Positions 7,923 through 15,381 of a stretch of 34,647 nucleotides of DNA are shown piece by piece (position 1 is the first letter of the stretch; the number at the start of each line of letters is the position of its first letter). A model generated the notes under the pieces. The model was not told the origin of the DNA. It saw nothing but the letters and a program-made list of their open reading frames with translations, and did not search any database. The DNA is from Streptomyces sp. SolWspMP-5a-2 (GTDB taxonomy: Bacteria; Actinomycetota; Actinomycetes; Streptomycetales; Streptomycetaceae), in contig NZ_FMCI01000320.1 in assembly GCF_900091845.1 (NCBI RefSeq), positions 1-34,647 on the forward strand. Reading direction: 5' to 3'. The translations under genes and the position numbers were made by a program.

Positions 7923-8618
7923 GTGCGCGTACGGACACTGACCCTCGCCTCGGCCCTCGGGGCCGCACTGCTCACCGCCGGGGTCCTCCCGGCCCAGGCG
8001 GCCCCCACCGCCCGTCCCGCGGCCGTCCAGGAGGGCACGGTCTCCGCGGCCGACCTGCTCGCCAAGGTGACGTCCTGCCAACAGATCTCCAACGGCACGT
8101 ACCGCACCGACGAGGAGACGTCGGCGACCGTCCCCGTCTGCGGGAAGAACGGCGCGGTGTTCTGGAAGGCCGACATGGACATCGACTGCGACGGCCAGCG
8201 CACCGCGCGGTGCAACGAGAGCACCGACCCCTGGTTCCAGGACGACACCGCGTTCCACCAGTCCGACGGCAGGCCGCTCACGGCCGAGACCCTGCCGTAC
8301 GTCGTCGTGCCCAGCTCCAGCAGCATCTGGAACTACGCGAGCGCCGGGATCAAGGGCGGCGGCGTGGTCGCCGTGATCTACGGCGGCCAGGTCGAGTACG
8401 CCGTCGTCGGCGACACCGGACCCACCCAGATCATCGGCGAGGCCTCCTACGCCACCGCCCAGGCGCTCGGCATCGACCCCGACCCGGAGACCGGCGGCGC
8501 CGACTCGGGCGTCACGTACATCGCCTTCACCGGCAGCCAGGTGTCGCCGATCGAGAGCCACAGCGCCGCCGTCACCCTCGGCGACCAGTTGGCGAAGCAG
8601 TTCCTGCAGAACAACTGA
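7923..8618 (+). CDS. secreted GH75 chitosanase
   Basis: The enzyme should hydrolyse chitosan outside the cell. A Sec signal peptide covers residues 1 to about 27 (VRVRTLTLASALG, ending near PAQA-A). The mature 200-residue domain fits family GH75: an Asp-rich DMDIDCDG at 84-91 and the segment VGDTGPTQIIGEAS, in which D164 and E173 are nine residues apart, the same spacing as the catalytic Asp/Glu reported for fungal GH75 enzymes. No carbohydrate-binding module is attached. The GTG start follows GGAAGGG and opens the signal peptide. Control is likely by chitosan oligomers through the palindrome just upstream. The stop codon lies in a palindrome shared with the convergent methyltransferase. Confidence 0.9.
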   Translation: MRVRTLTLASALGAALLTAGVLPAQAAPTARPAAVQEGTVSAADLLAKVTSCQQISNGTYRTDEETSATVPVCGKNGAVFWKADMDIDCDGQRTARCNESTDPWFQDDTAFHQSDGRPLTAETLPYVVVPSSSSIWNYASAGIKGGGVVAVIYGGQVEYAVVGDTGPTQIIGEASYATAQALGIDPDPETGGADSGVTYIAFTGSQVSPIESHSAAVTLGDQLAKQFLQNN

Positions 8619-8630
8619 CCCCGGGGTCAG
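8615..8630. terminator. shared palindrome containing both convergent stop codons
   Basis: CTGACCCCGGGGTCAG is a perfect 16-bp palindrome. It contains TGA of the chitosanase (8616-8618) and TGA of the minus-strand methyltransferase (8629-8627). It may end transcription in both directions, although the stem is short. Confidence 0.5.
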
Positions 8631-9601
8631 CCCGCGCGGACCGCGGTGTGCACGGTGTGCGCCGCCAGGACGTACAGGTCGGGGCGGCGGTGCACGCTCT
8701 CCGGGTCGTCCGGGTCGAGGAGCCGGTCGAGGGTGGCCGTGTCGGTGGCGTCCAGGTCCGCGCCGAAGATGTCGCGGGCCCGGGAGAGCGACGTGGCGAC
8801 ATGGGCGCGGGCCTCGTCGGAGACCGGTGCGGGCAGGTCGAGCAGGAAGGTGCGGGAGCCGGTGGGCCGCAGCCCCGCGGCGGCCATCATCGCGGGCCAG
8901 TCCTCCGCCTCGGCGACGCTGCCGGGCAGCTCCTCGCGCATCCGCCCGAACCAGGTCTGCTCGACGGCGTCCATCCGGGCCTCGATGCCCGCCCGCCCGA
9001 AGCCGAGGTCACGCGGCAGGAACCGGGCGGGCAGCCCGCCCTCCATCACCGCGAGGGTGCCGCCGGGCGCGAGCCGCTCGGCGAAGGAGGCGAGCGCGGC
9101 CCGCTGGTCGCCGAGGTGGTGGACGCTGCGGCTGGCCCAGATCAGATCGGCCGGGTACTCCAGCCGGTCGAGGGAGCCGGGGAGGTCGCCGACGATCGTG
9201 TCGAACCGGTCGGCGTGACCGAGCCGGTCGGCGCGGGCGGCGGCCCGCTCCAGGAGCGGGGCGGAGCCGTCGGCCGCGACGATCCGGGCGCCGGGGAACA
9301 CCGCGGCGAGCATCCCGGACAGCACACCGGGCCCGCTGCCCGCGTCCACGACCAGGCCGGGGTCGGCGCGCAGCCCGGAGAGCCACGCCAGCGCCCGCTC
9401 GTACAGGGGCTCGAACAGCTCCGCCTGGGTCTCCAGCATCGTGGCCATCTCGGCCCAGTCGATGTCGGCGTGGTCGTGCCGGTGCGCGCCGTGACCCGCG
9501 TGCCGGGCGCCGCCCTGGTGTCCCTCGTGTCCCGTGTGTCCTGCGGAGCCGTGGGGCTCGTGCGTCCGCTCCGCCTGGGGTGCGTCGTGTCCGTGCGTCA
9601 T
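8627..9601 (-). CDS. class I SAM-dependent methyltransferase with His-rich N-terminus
   Basis: A 324-residue cytoplasmic protein. The first 44 residues contain 12 histidines in HGH, HTGHEGH and HRHDH patterns, a likely metal-binding segment or intrinsic tag. From about residue 45 it is a Rossmann-like methyltransferase: motif I VVDAGSGPGVLSGML, motif II-like IVAADGSAPLL, and SRSVHHLGDQRAALASFAE. The substrate is unknown. The ATG gives MTHGHDAPQ. It lies downstream of the GH6 gene on the same strand, but a 19-bp hairpin separates them, and its own upstream region holds the palindrome TTGCCG-GTA-CGGCAA (9666-9680). No functional link to chitosan or cellulose use is evident. Confidence 0.85.
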   Translation of the reverse strand: MTHGHDAPQAERTHEPHGSAGHTGHEGHQGGARHAGHGAHRHDHADIDWAEMATMLETQAELFEPLYERALAWLSGLRADPGLVVDAGSGPGVLSGMLAAVFPGARIVAADGSAPLLERAAARADRLGHADRFDTIVGDLPGSLDRLEYPADLIWASRSVHHLGDQRAALASFAERLAPGGTLAVMEGGLPARFLPRDLGFGRAGIEARMDAVEQTWFGRMREELPGSVAEAEDWPAMMAAAGLRPTGSRTFLLDLPAPVSDEARAHVATSLSRARDIFGADLDATDTATLDRLLDPDDPESVHRRPDLYVLAAHTVHTAVRAG

Positions 9602-9665
9602 GGGCCGGCCTCTCGTCGGGGTGCGGCCCAGCGTGCCCCGGCGGACCGTCCGCGTGCCAGCGGAG

Positions 9666-9680
9666 TTGCCGGTACGGCAA
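9666..9680. promoter_or_regulatory. palindrome upstream of the His-rich methyltransferase
   Basis: TTGCCG-GTA-CGGCAA has perfect 6-bp arms around a 3-base centre. It lies 65 bases upstream of the methyltransferase start, where an operator would be expected. No regulator is assigned. Confidence 0.4.
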
Positions 9681-9702
9681 AACGGCCCGCAAAAGACGGC
9701 GG

Positions 9703-9745
9703 CGGTCCGCCGTGACCGGCCTGGCGGGCCGGTCACGGCGGACCG
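9703..9745 (-). terminator. strong terminator of the GH6 gene
   Basis: Two perfect 19-bp arms (9703-9721 and 9727-9745) enclose a 5-base loop, beginning ten bases past the GH6 stop. On the minus strand it is followed by TCTTTTGCGG and then a TTTT, a partial U-tract. Confidence 0.88.
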
Positions 9746-9755
9746 TCGTACGCGG

Positions 9756-11480
9756 CTAGAGCGCCGGGTAGGCGTTCGCCATCAGCTGCTGGAACTGGGC
9801 CGAGAACCAGTGTCCGGACAGCGGCGCGTTCGGCAGGGCGCCCGAGAGGCTGTTGCCGTTGCGGGCGTTGCCCGTGTACGTCGGGTCGCACATCCGGTCG
9901 AAGCCCTTGCCCTCGTCGTTCGAGATGGCGCTGCTGGAGCCGTCGGACTCACCCGGCGGCTTCATCCAGACGTAGGCGTCGATCCCGGTGGCCGGGCTGG
10001 CCTTCGGACGCTCGCCGAGCCCCGCACCGGACTGGTTGCACCAGTTGCCGATGTGGATGCGGCGGTCGTAGCGGCCGCCGTCGACGTAGGTGTCGACGCT
10101 GGTCGAGGCACCGGGACCGGCGGGCCGGGCGGAACCGCCCCAGCCGTTGCGGGAGGTGTCGATCAGCATGCCGATGTCGGAGCGGAAGCCGACCGAGACG
10201 AGCTGGTTGCGGAAGGCCTGCGCGTACGACTGCTCGTCGACGTACCGGTTCCAGTCCACCCACTTCGACTGGCGGACCGAGGTGCCGTTGACGCTGTCGT
10301 TGATGGTGAAGTTGTTCTCCTTGAGCGCGCTGTAGTTCGCCGTGTTGGTGATGAACCCCGCCACGTCGTCCACGGTCGCGCCCTCGGCGGTCGCGGCCTG
10401 CTTGAACAGGGTCGCGGACGGGGCGAAGTTGTCGTCCCAGCCGAGCCAGCCGTGGTGTCCGGCGTCGATGTAGTTGTAGACGTTCGGGATCGCGCCGAGC
10501 TTGTTGAGCGCGTAGCCGACGCCCTTCACGTAGTTGCCGTTGGCGAGCATGGTGTCGCACGCGGGCGTGGCGGTGGCGCGGCTGCCGGTGTTGGTCACCA
10601 GGTTGGGCAGCGAGTCGATCTCGATGGTGGTGACGATCCGCAGCGCGCTGTACTTGCTGTCGGAGAGGATCGCCGCGATCGGGTCGATGAACTGCGTCTT
10701 GTACTTGTCGATCTCCGTCGGGCCGAGTTCGCCGTTGGAGGCGAGGGCCGCGCAGTCGCGTCCGGGGAGGTCGTAGACGACCAGTTGGACGACCTCCTGC
10801 CCGGTGCCCTTCTGGGCCAGGGCCGCGTCGAGGTGCTGGCGCAGGCTCATGCCGCCGTTGACGCCGTTGATCGCGGCGATGCGGTCCAGCCAGACACCGG
10901 TGGGCTGGCTGGAGACGCGGGTGCCGCCCGGTTCGGCGGCGGCCTTCGCGGACCACTCCGGGTTCACGTACACCTTGGCACCGGCGTAGGGGTTGTCGAC
11001 CTTCGCGGACGGGGTGCCCGGATCGGTCGGGTCGGTCGGATCGGTGGGGCCGCTGCCGCCGCCGTCGACGTTGCAGGTGACGCCGTCCAGCTTGAACGTG
11101 GTCGGTGTCGCGTTGGTGCCGCTGTACGAGGCGTTGAAGCCGAAGCTGACCGAACCGCCGGTCGCCAGAGCGCCGTTGTAGCTCTCGTTGGCGGCGGTGA
11201 CGGCCGTCCCGCTCTGGGTGATCCTGGAGCTCCAGAAGCTGGTCACCTTCTGGTTGCCCGCGTACGCCCAGGACGCCGACCAACTGGTCTTCGCTGCGCT
11301 GTTGTTGGTGATGGTCACGCTGGCGGTGAAGCCGCTGTCCCACTGGTTCTGCACCTTGTAGTCCACGGTGCACGGCACGGCGGTGATCCCGGCGTCACCG
11401 GGGACGACGGCGGCGGCCGTCCCGGTGGCACCGGCGACCAGCGCCAGGGCGGCGAGTATCGCTGTTCTCGTACGGCTCAT
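9756..11480 (-). CDS. secreted GH6 cellobiohydrolase with N-terminal CBM2
   Basis: A 574-residue exported cellulase. Residues 1 to about 30 are a Sec signal (MSRTRTAILAALALVAGATG). CBM2 runs from C37 to C136, the usual disulfide pair, with conserved Trp residues. A PTDPTDPTDPGT linker follows, then the GH6 domain from about 160. Seen GH6 motifs are VVYDLPGRDCAALASNGE (D237, D242) and TIEIDSLPNLVTN, where D289 is the expected catalytic acid. Overall it fits the processive cellobiohydrolase branch (Cel6B-like) that attacks non-reducing ends. The ATG directly opens the signal peptide, but the ribosome site (AGGGAA) is weak and distant. The gene is divergent from GH48, so the pair would attack cellulose from opposite chain ends. 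Confidence 0.95.
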   Translation of the reverse strand: MSRTRTAILAALALVAGATGTAAAVVPGDAGITAVPCTVDYKVQNQWDSGFTASVTITNNSAAKTSWSASWAYAGNQKVTSFWSSRITQSGTAVTAANESYNGALATGGSVSFGFNASYSGTNATPTTFKLDGVTCNVDGGGSGPTDPTDPTDPGTPSAKVDNPYAGAKVYVNPEWSAKAAAEPGGTRVSSQPTGVWLDRIAAINGVNGGMSLRQHLDAALAQKGTGQEVVQLVVYDLPGRDCAALASNGELGPTEIDKYKTQFIDPIAAILSDSKYSALRIVTTIEIDSLPNLVTNTGSRATATPACDTMLANGNYVKGVGYALNKLGAIPNVYNYIDAGHHGWLGWDDNFAPSATLFKQAATAEGATVDDVAGFITNTANYSALKENNFTINDSVNGTSVRQSKWVDWNRYVDEQSYAQAFRNQLVSVGFRSDIGMLIDTSRNGWGGSARPAGPGASTSVDTYVDGGRYDRRIHIGNWCNQSGAGLGERPKASPATGIDAYVWMKPPGESDGSSSAISNDEGKGFDRMCDPTYTGNARNGNSLSGALPNAPLSGHWFSAQFQQLMANAYPAL

Positions 11481-11817
11481 GAGTGCGGGTTCCCTAATCC
11501 GTTGCGGGTGGTTGTCCGTTGCGGTCGGTTCTCCGTTCAGGGCGCGCAGAGGTCACGCGGCCCGGCCCCGTACGACGCGGGAGTTCCGTCGTGACCGGAG
11601 ATGAGCGAGGGACCCGAGGTGCGGTCCCGTGGGGTCCGGGTCCGGCCCAGGCAGGGCAGGACAGGCCCCGGTCGTCGGACCACGTCAGGACGTGGCCGGC
11701 GAAGGAGTGCGTGCGGGTGTGCCCACCGGTCCTCAGCGGCTCGCGCCGGTACCGGTGCTGACGTCGTGCACGTGGAACGCGTGGCGGGATCGCCGGTCGG
11801 ACCGGCCGGCCCGCGGG
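11481..11817. other. long intergenic/leader region upstream of the GH6 gene
   Basis: I see no convincing gene here; open frames are short and low-complexity. It holds a 17-bp tandem repeat starting TCCGTTGCGG (11498-11514 and 11515-11531, 14 of 17 identical, with a partial third unit), and a small hairpin CCACGTC-AG-GACGTGG (11680-11695). No good promoter for GH6 is visible within it. The GH6 transcript may therefore start near 12 kb and carry a leader of about 500 bases. Confidence 0.5.
11498..11538. repeat. 17-bp tandem repeat next to the GH6 start
   Basis: Two units, TCCGTTGCGGGTGGTTG and TCCGTTGCGGTCGGTTC, are followed by TCCGTTC. They lie 17-58 bases upstream of the GH6 start codon and could influence its translation or transcription. 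Confidence 0.6.
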
Positions 11818-12000
11818 TCAGGCACCGGCCGGGGCCGTCGGAGCGGGCGGACCGGTGGCGCCGGGCGACCGCCCGCCGGTGCCGTTCGCGTCGGCGGTCC
11901 CGGCGCCGGGGAGCCGCGGGGCAGGCGGAGCCACGGTGCGGGCCACCGGGCCCACGGCAGCCCGGACGGTTAAAAGTACTGAACGCGGGGGGTGTCGCAT
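11818..12000 (-). CDS. possible small leader ORF upstream of GH6 (60 aa)
   Basis: An ATG at 12000 is preceded by AAGGAG with six bases spacing (AAGGAGTCGCTCATG), one of the best ribosome sites in the window. It opens a 60-codon frame beginning MRHPPRSVLLTVRAAVGPVA and ending in a Pro/Ala/Gly/Thr-rich tail. The N-terminus is basic and mildly hydrophobic; no domain is recognisable. It points the same way as the GH6 gene 337 bp downstream, and the degenerate CebR-like box lies about 50 bases upstream. It could be a leader peptide of the GH6 transcript or a chance frame in GC-rich DNA; the ribosome site is the main argument for it. Confidence 0.35.
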   Translation of the reverse strand: MRHPPRSVLLTVRAAVGPVARTVAPPAPRLPGAGTADANGTGGRSPGATGPPAPTAPAGA

Positions 12001-12047
12001 GAGCGACTCCTTGCAGCTCAGGCGCGCCGTGACGGACGCGTCGACTG

Positions 12048-12072
12048 ATGGAACCGCTCCCACTGGTTCCAT
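12048..12072. promoter_or_regulatory. degenerate CebR-like box within an inverted repeat
   Basis: TGGAACCGCTCCCA (12049-12062) differs from the CebR box at two positions. It overlaps an independent inverted repeat ATGGAACC-N9-GGTTCCAT (12048-12072). It could serve the leftward transcript toward the GH6 gene. Confidence 0.5.
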
Positions 12073-12162
12073 GAAGTTAGCGCCAAGTGACAGCAAAGGA
12101 CAGGGGAGCAACTGACTTTTGCTCAACGGACCTCGTCGAATCTTTTCGACTCTTCAAGCACC

Positions 12163-12191
12163 TTGACCGCCTCTGGCCCCTTCCCCACTAT
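12163..12191 (+). promoter_or_regulatory. likely GH48 promoter
   Basis: TTGACC (12163-12168), 17 bases, then CACTAT (12186-12191). The last -10 base is the first base of the CebR-type box, so a bound repressor would block the promoter. Confidence 0.6.
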
Positions 12192-12204
12192 GGGAGCGCT
12201 CCCA
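12191..12204. promoter_or_regulatory. CebR operator (perfect 14-bp box)
   Basis: TGGGAGCGCTCCCA is a perfect palindrome identical to the known binding site of CebR, the LacI-family cello-oligosaccharide-responsive repressor of Streptomyces cellulose-use genes. It overlaps the -10 region and predicted start of the GH48 transcript. No cebR gene is in the window. Confidence 0.9.
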
Positions 12205-12269
12205 CTGGTTCAAGGCTTGTTGCTGCTCGACCCCCACCCCCTTCCGGAGCCGCAAGGAGGAACCAGCAC

Positions 12270-15185
12270 ATGCACCCCAGCAGGAGACGCCGCACCCGAC
12301 GGCGACTGTGGACAGCGGTCGTCGCGGCCCTGGCCCTTCCCCTCACCATGCTCGGCACCGGCACGACTCCCGCACAGGCGGCGGCACTTCAGTGCAGCGT
12401 CGACTACAGGACCAACGACTGGGGCTCCGGTTTCACCGCGGATCTGACCCTCACCAACCGCGGCACCGACACCGTCAACGGCTGGACGCTCGGCTACTCC
12501 TACGCGGGCAACCAGAAGCTGACCAGCGGCTGGAACGGGACCTGGGCGCAGTCCGGCCAGTCGGTCACCGTGCAGAGCGTCAGCTACAACGCGACGATCG
12601 CGGCCGGTGCCGCCGTCACCACGGGCGCGCAGTTCACCTACAGCGGCACCAACACCGCCCCGTCCGTCTTCACGGTCAACGGCACCACCTGCGCCGGGGC
12701 CCATCAGCCGCCGGTGGCCGTGCTGACCAGCCCGGTGGCGGGCGCGACCTACTCGCAGGGCCAGGCGGTCCCGCTGGCGGCCACCGCGGCGGCGGCCGAC
12801 AACGCCACGATCAGCAAGCTCGAGTTCTACGACGACACGACGCTGCTGGGCACCGACACCACGGCGCCCTACACGTTCTCCGCCTCAAGTTTGACCGTGG
12901 GCAGTCATTCTCTGGTGGCGAAGGCGTACGACAGCCTGGGCGCGTCCGCCTCCTCGACGCCGGTCGGCATCACCGTGGCCTCCGGACCCGCGCTGGTCGC
13001 CTCACCGACCCAGCTCGGCGTGCAGCAGGGGAAGACGGGGACCTTCGGGCTGACGCTCTCCGCACAGCCGAGCGCCTCCGTCACCGTCAGCACCACGCGC
13101 ACGGCGGGCACCACGGGCCTCTCCGTGACCGGCGGCTCCTCGCTCACCTTCACCCCGTCGAACTGGAGCACCCCGCAGAACGTGACGGTCACGGCCGACG
13201 CCGCGGGCACCGGCACCGCCACCTTCACGGCGACGGCGACCGGCTACGCCAAGGCGGCCGTCACGGTCACCGAGCTGGCCGCGTCCAAGACGTACGACGC
13301 GCGGTTCCTGGACCTCTACGGCAAGATCACCAACCCGGCGAACGGCTACTTCTCGCCCGAGGGGATCCCCTACCACTCGGTCGAGACGCTGATCGTCGAG
13401 GCGCCCGACCAGGGCCACGAGACCACCTCGGAGGCGTACAGCTACCTGCTGTGGCTCCAGGCCATGTACGGCAAGGTCACCGGTGACTGGACGAAGTTCA
13501 ACGGCGCGTGGGACCTCATGGAGAAGTACATGATCCCCACCCACGCCGACCAGCCGACGAACTCCTTCTACACCGCGTCGAAACCGGCCACCTACGCGCC
13601 CGAGCTGGACACCCCGAACGAGTACCCGGCCAAGCTCGACCCGTCGGTCTCCGTCGGCTCCGACCCGATCGCGGGCGAGCTGAAGTCGGCGTACGGCACG
13701 GACGACATCTACGGGATGCACTGGCTCCAGGACGTCGACAACACCTACGGCTACGGCGACGAACCCGGCAAGTGCGAGGCGGGCCCCACCGCCACCGGCC
13801 CTTCCTACATCAACACCTTCCAGCGCGGTGCGCAGGAGTCGGTGTGGGAGACGGTGCCGCAGCCGACCTGCGACTCCTTCAAGTACGGCGGGAAGAACGG
13901 GTACTTGGACCTGTTCACCGGCGACTCGTCGTACGCCAGGCAGTGGAAGTACACCAACGCCCCGGACGCCGACGCCCGCGCGGTGCAGGCCGCCTACTGG
14001 GCGGACGTGTGGGCCAAGGGCCAGGGCAAGGGCGGTGACGTCTCCGCGACCGTCGGCAAGGCCGCGAAGATGGGCGACTACCTGCGCTACGCGATGTACG
14101 ACAAGTACTTCAAGAAGATCGGCAACTGTGTCGGTCCCACCGCCTGCGCGGCGGGCAGCGGCAAGAACTCCTCGGCCTACCTGCTGTCCTGGTACTACGC
14201 CTGGGGTGGCGCGACCGACACCAGCGCGGGCTGGGCCTGGCGGATCGGCTCCAGCCATGTGCACGGCGGCTACCAGAACCCGCTGGCCGCCTACGCCCTC
14301 AGCACGTACGCCGACCTCAAGCCCAAGTCGTCGACCGGCGCCGCCGACTGGGGCACCTCGCTCACCCGCCAACTGGAGTTCTACCGCTGGCTCCAGTCGA
14401 ACGAGGGCGCCATCGCGGGCGGCGCGACCAACAGCTGGGCGGGCCGGTACGCGACCCCGCCGGCCGGGACGTCCACGTTCTACGGCATGTACTACGACCA
14501 GCAGCCCGTCTACCACGACCCGCCGTCCAACCAGTGGTTCGGCTTCCAGGCGTGGTCCATGGAGCGGGTCGCCGAGTACTACCAGCAGACCGGGAGCGCC
14601 GCGGCCAGGACGGTGCTCGACAAGTGGGTCTCCTGGGCGCTGTCCAAGACCACGATCAATCCGGACGGCACCTTCCGCATCCCCTCCACGCTCCAGTGGT
14701 CCGGCCAGCCCGACACCTGGAACGCGTCGAGCCCCGGCGCCAACAGCGGGCTCCACGTGACCGTCGCCGACTACACCGACGACGTGGGGGTGGCCGCCGC
14801 GTACGCCAAGACCCTGACCTACTACGCGGCCAAGTCCGGCAACGCGCAGGCGAAGACGGTCGCCAAGGCGCTGCTCGACGGCATGTGGAACCACGACCAG
14901 GACAGCCTCGGCGTGGCCGTCCCGGAGACCCGCACCGACTACAGCCGCTTCGCCGACAGCGTGTACGTCCCGAGCGGCTGGACCGGCACCATGCCCAACG
15001 GCGAGGCGATCAACTCGTCGTCGACGTTCTCCTCGCTCCGCTCCTTCTACCGCAACGACCCGGCCTGGTCGAAGATCGAGAGCTACCTCAAGGGCGGGGC
15101 GGCGCCCGTGTTCACGTACCACCGCTTCTGGGCCCAGGCGGACATCGCCCTGGCCATGGGCTCGTACGCGGAGCTTCTCGAATAG
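12270..15185 (+). CDS. secreted GH48 processive cellulase with CBM2 and Ig-like modules
   Basis: A 971-residue exported exocellulase. An Arg-rich signal peptide (RRRRTRRRLWTAVVAALAL, cleaved near AQA-A at about 38) is followed by CBM2 (C42 to C141), a bacterial Ig-like module (about 146-245, PPVAVLTSPVAGATYSQG), a second beta-sandwich linker module (about 246-335) and the GH48 catalytic domain from residue 340 (KTYDARFLDLYGKI). The segment GHETTSEAYSYLLWLQAMYG contains the expected acid Glu. GH48 enzymes act from reducing ends and pair with GH6 enzymes acting from the other end. The ATG is fixed by AAGGAGG nine bases upstream. A perfect CebR box over the promoter implies induction by cello-oligosaccharides. 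Confidence 0.96.
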   Translation: MHPSRRRRTRRRLWTAVVAALALPLTMLGTGTTPAQAAALQCSVDYRTNDWGSGFTADLTLTNRGTDTVNGWTLGYSYAGNQKLTSGWNGTWAQSGQSVTVQSVSYNATIAAGAAVTTGAQFTYSGTNTAPSVFTVNGTTCAGAHQPPVAVLTSPVAGATYSQGQAVPLAATAAAADNATISKLEFYDDTTLLGTDTTAPYTFSASSLTVGSHSLVAKAYDSLGASASSTPVGITVASGPALVASPTQLGVQQGKTGTFGLTLSAQPSASVTVSTTRTAGTTGLSVTGGSSLTFTPSNWSTPQNVTVTADAAGTGTATFTATATGYAKAAVTVTELAASKTYDARFLDLYGKITNPANGYFSPEGIPYHSVETLIVEAPDQGHETTSEAYSYLLWLQAMYGKVTGDWTKFNGAWDLMEKYMIPTHADQPTNSFYTASKPATYAPELDTPNEYPAKLDPSVSVGSDPIAGELKSAYGTDDIYGMHWLQDVDNTYGYGDEPGKCEAGPTATGPSYINTFQRGAQESVWETVPQPTCDSFKYGGKNGYLDLFTGDSSYARQWKYTNAPDADARAVQAAYWADVWAKGQGKGGDVSATVGKAAKMGDYLRYAMYDKYFKKIGNCVGPTACAAGSGKNSSAYLLSWYYAWGGATDTSAGWAWRIGSSHVHGGYQNPLAAYALSTYADLKPKSSTGAADWGTSLTRQLEFYRWLQSNEGAIAGGATNSWAGRYATPPAGTSTFYGMYYDQQPVYHDPPSNQWFGFQAWSMERVAEYYQQTGSAAARTVLDKWVSWALSKTTINPDGTFRIPSTLQWSGQPDTWNASSPGANSGLHVTVADYTDDVGVAAAYAKTLTYYAAKSGNAQAKTVAKALLDGMWNHDQDSLGVAVPETRTDYSRFADSVYVPSGWTGTMPNGEAINSSSTFSSLRSFYRNDPAWSKIESYLKGGAAPVFTYHRFWAQADIALAMGSYAELLE

Positions 15186-15202
15186 ACCCCGCCGGGCGTG
15201 CT

Positions 15203-15228
15203 CCGGGGACCGTGCCCGCGGTCCCCGG
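15203..15228 (+). terminator. hairpin after GH48
   Basis: CCGGGGACCG and CGGTCCCCGG form a perfect 10-bp stem with a 6-base loop, 17 bases past the GH48 stop. Confidence 0.75.
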
Positions 15229-15254
15229 GGTCCGCGCGAAAGCTCCGTGTGCGC

Positions 15255-15279
15255 GGCCCCGCCACCTGACGGCGGGGCC
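15255..15279 (+). terminator. second hairpin between GH48 and GH74
   Basis: GGCCCCGCC and GGCGGGGCC form a perfect 9-bp stem with a 7-base loop. With the preceding hairpin it makes a double terminator, arguing that GH74 is not simply read through from GH48. Confidence 0.6.
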
Positions 15280-15323
15280 ATCCGCCGGGCGGTCCCCACC
15301 CGCACTGGGGGCCGCCCGGCATC

Positions 15324-15359
15324 GCGTTTCCCTCTGCGTTTCCCCCTGCGTTTCCCCCT
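15324..15359. repeat. 12-bp tandem repeat in the GH74 leader
   Basis: Three consecutive units GCGTTTCCCTCT, GCGTTTCCCCCT, GCGTTTCCCCCT lie just before the GAGGAAGGA ribosome site of GH74. The copy number may vary between strains. Confidence 0.8.
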
Positions 15360-15381
15360 CGGACGAGGAAGGACCCGTACC

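Noticed and set aside
11601..12002. Plus-strand frames in the GH6/GH48 intergenic region
   Set aside because: They are Arg/Gly/Pro-rich, have no convincing ribosome site and no domain; only the minus-strand 60-codon ORF has a good ribosome site.
15186..15381. CebR box upstream of GH74
   Set aside because: I searched the gap for TGGGAGCGCTCCCA-like sequence and found only hairpins and the 12-bp repeat.
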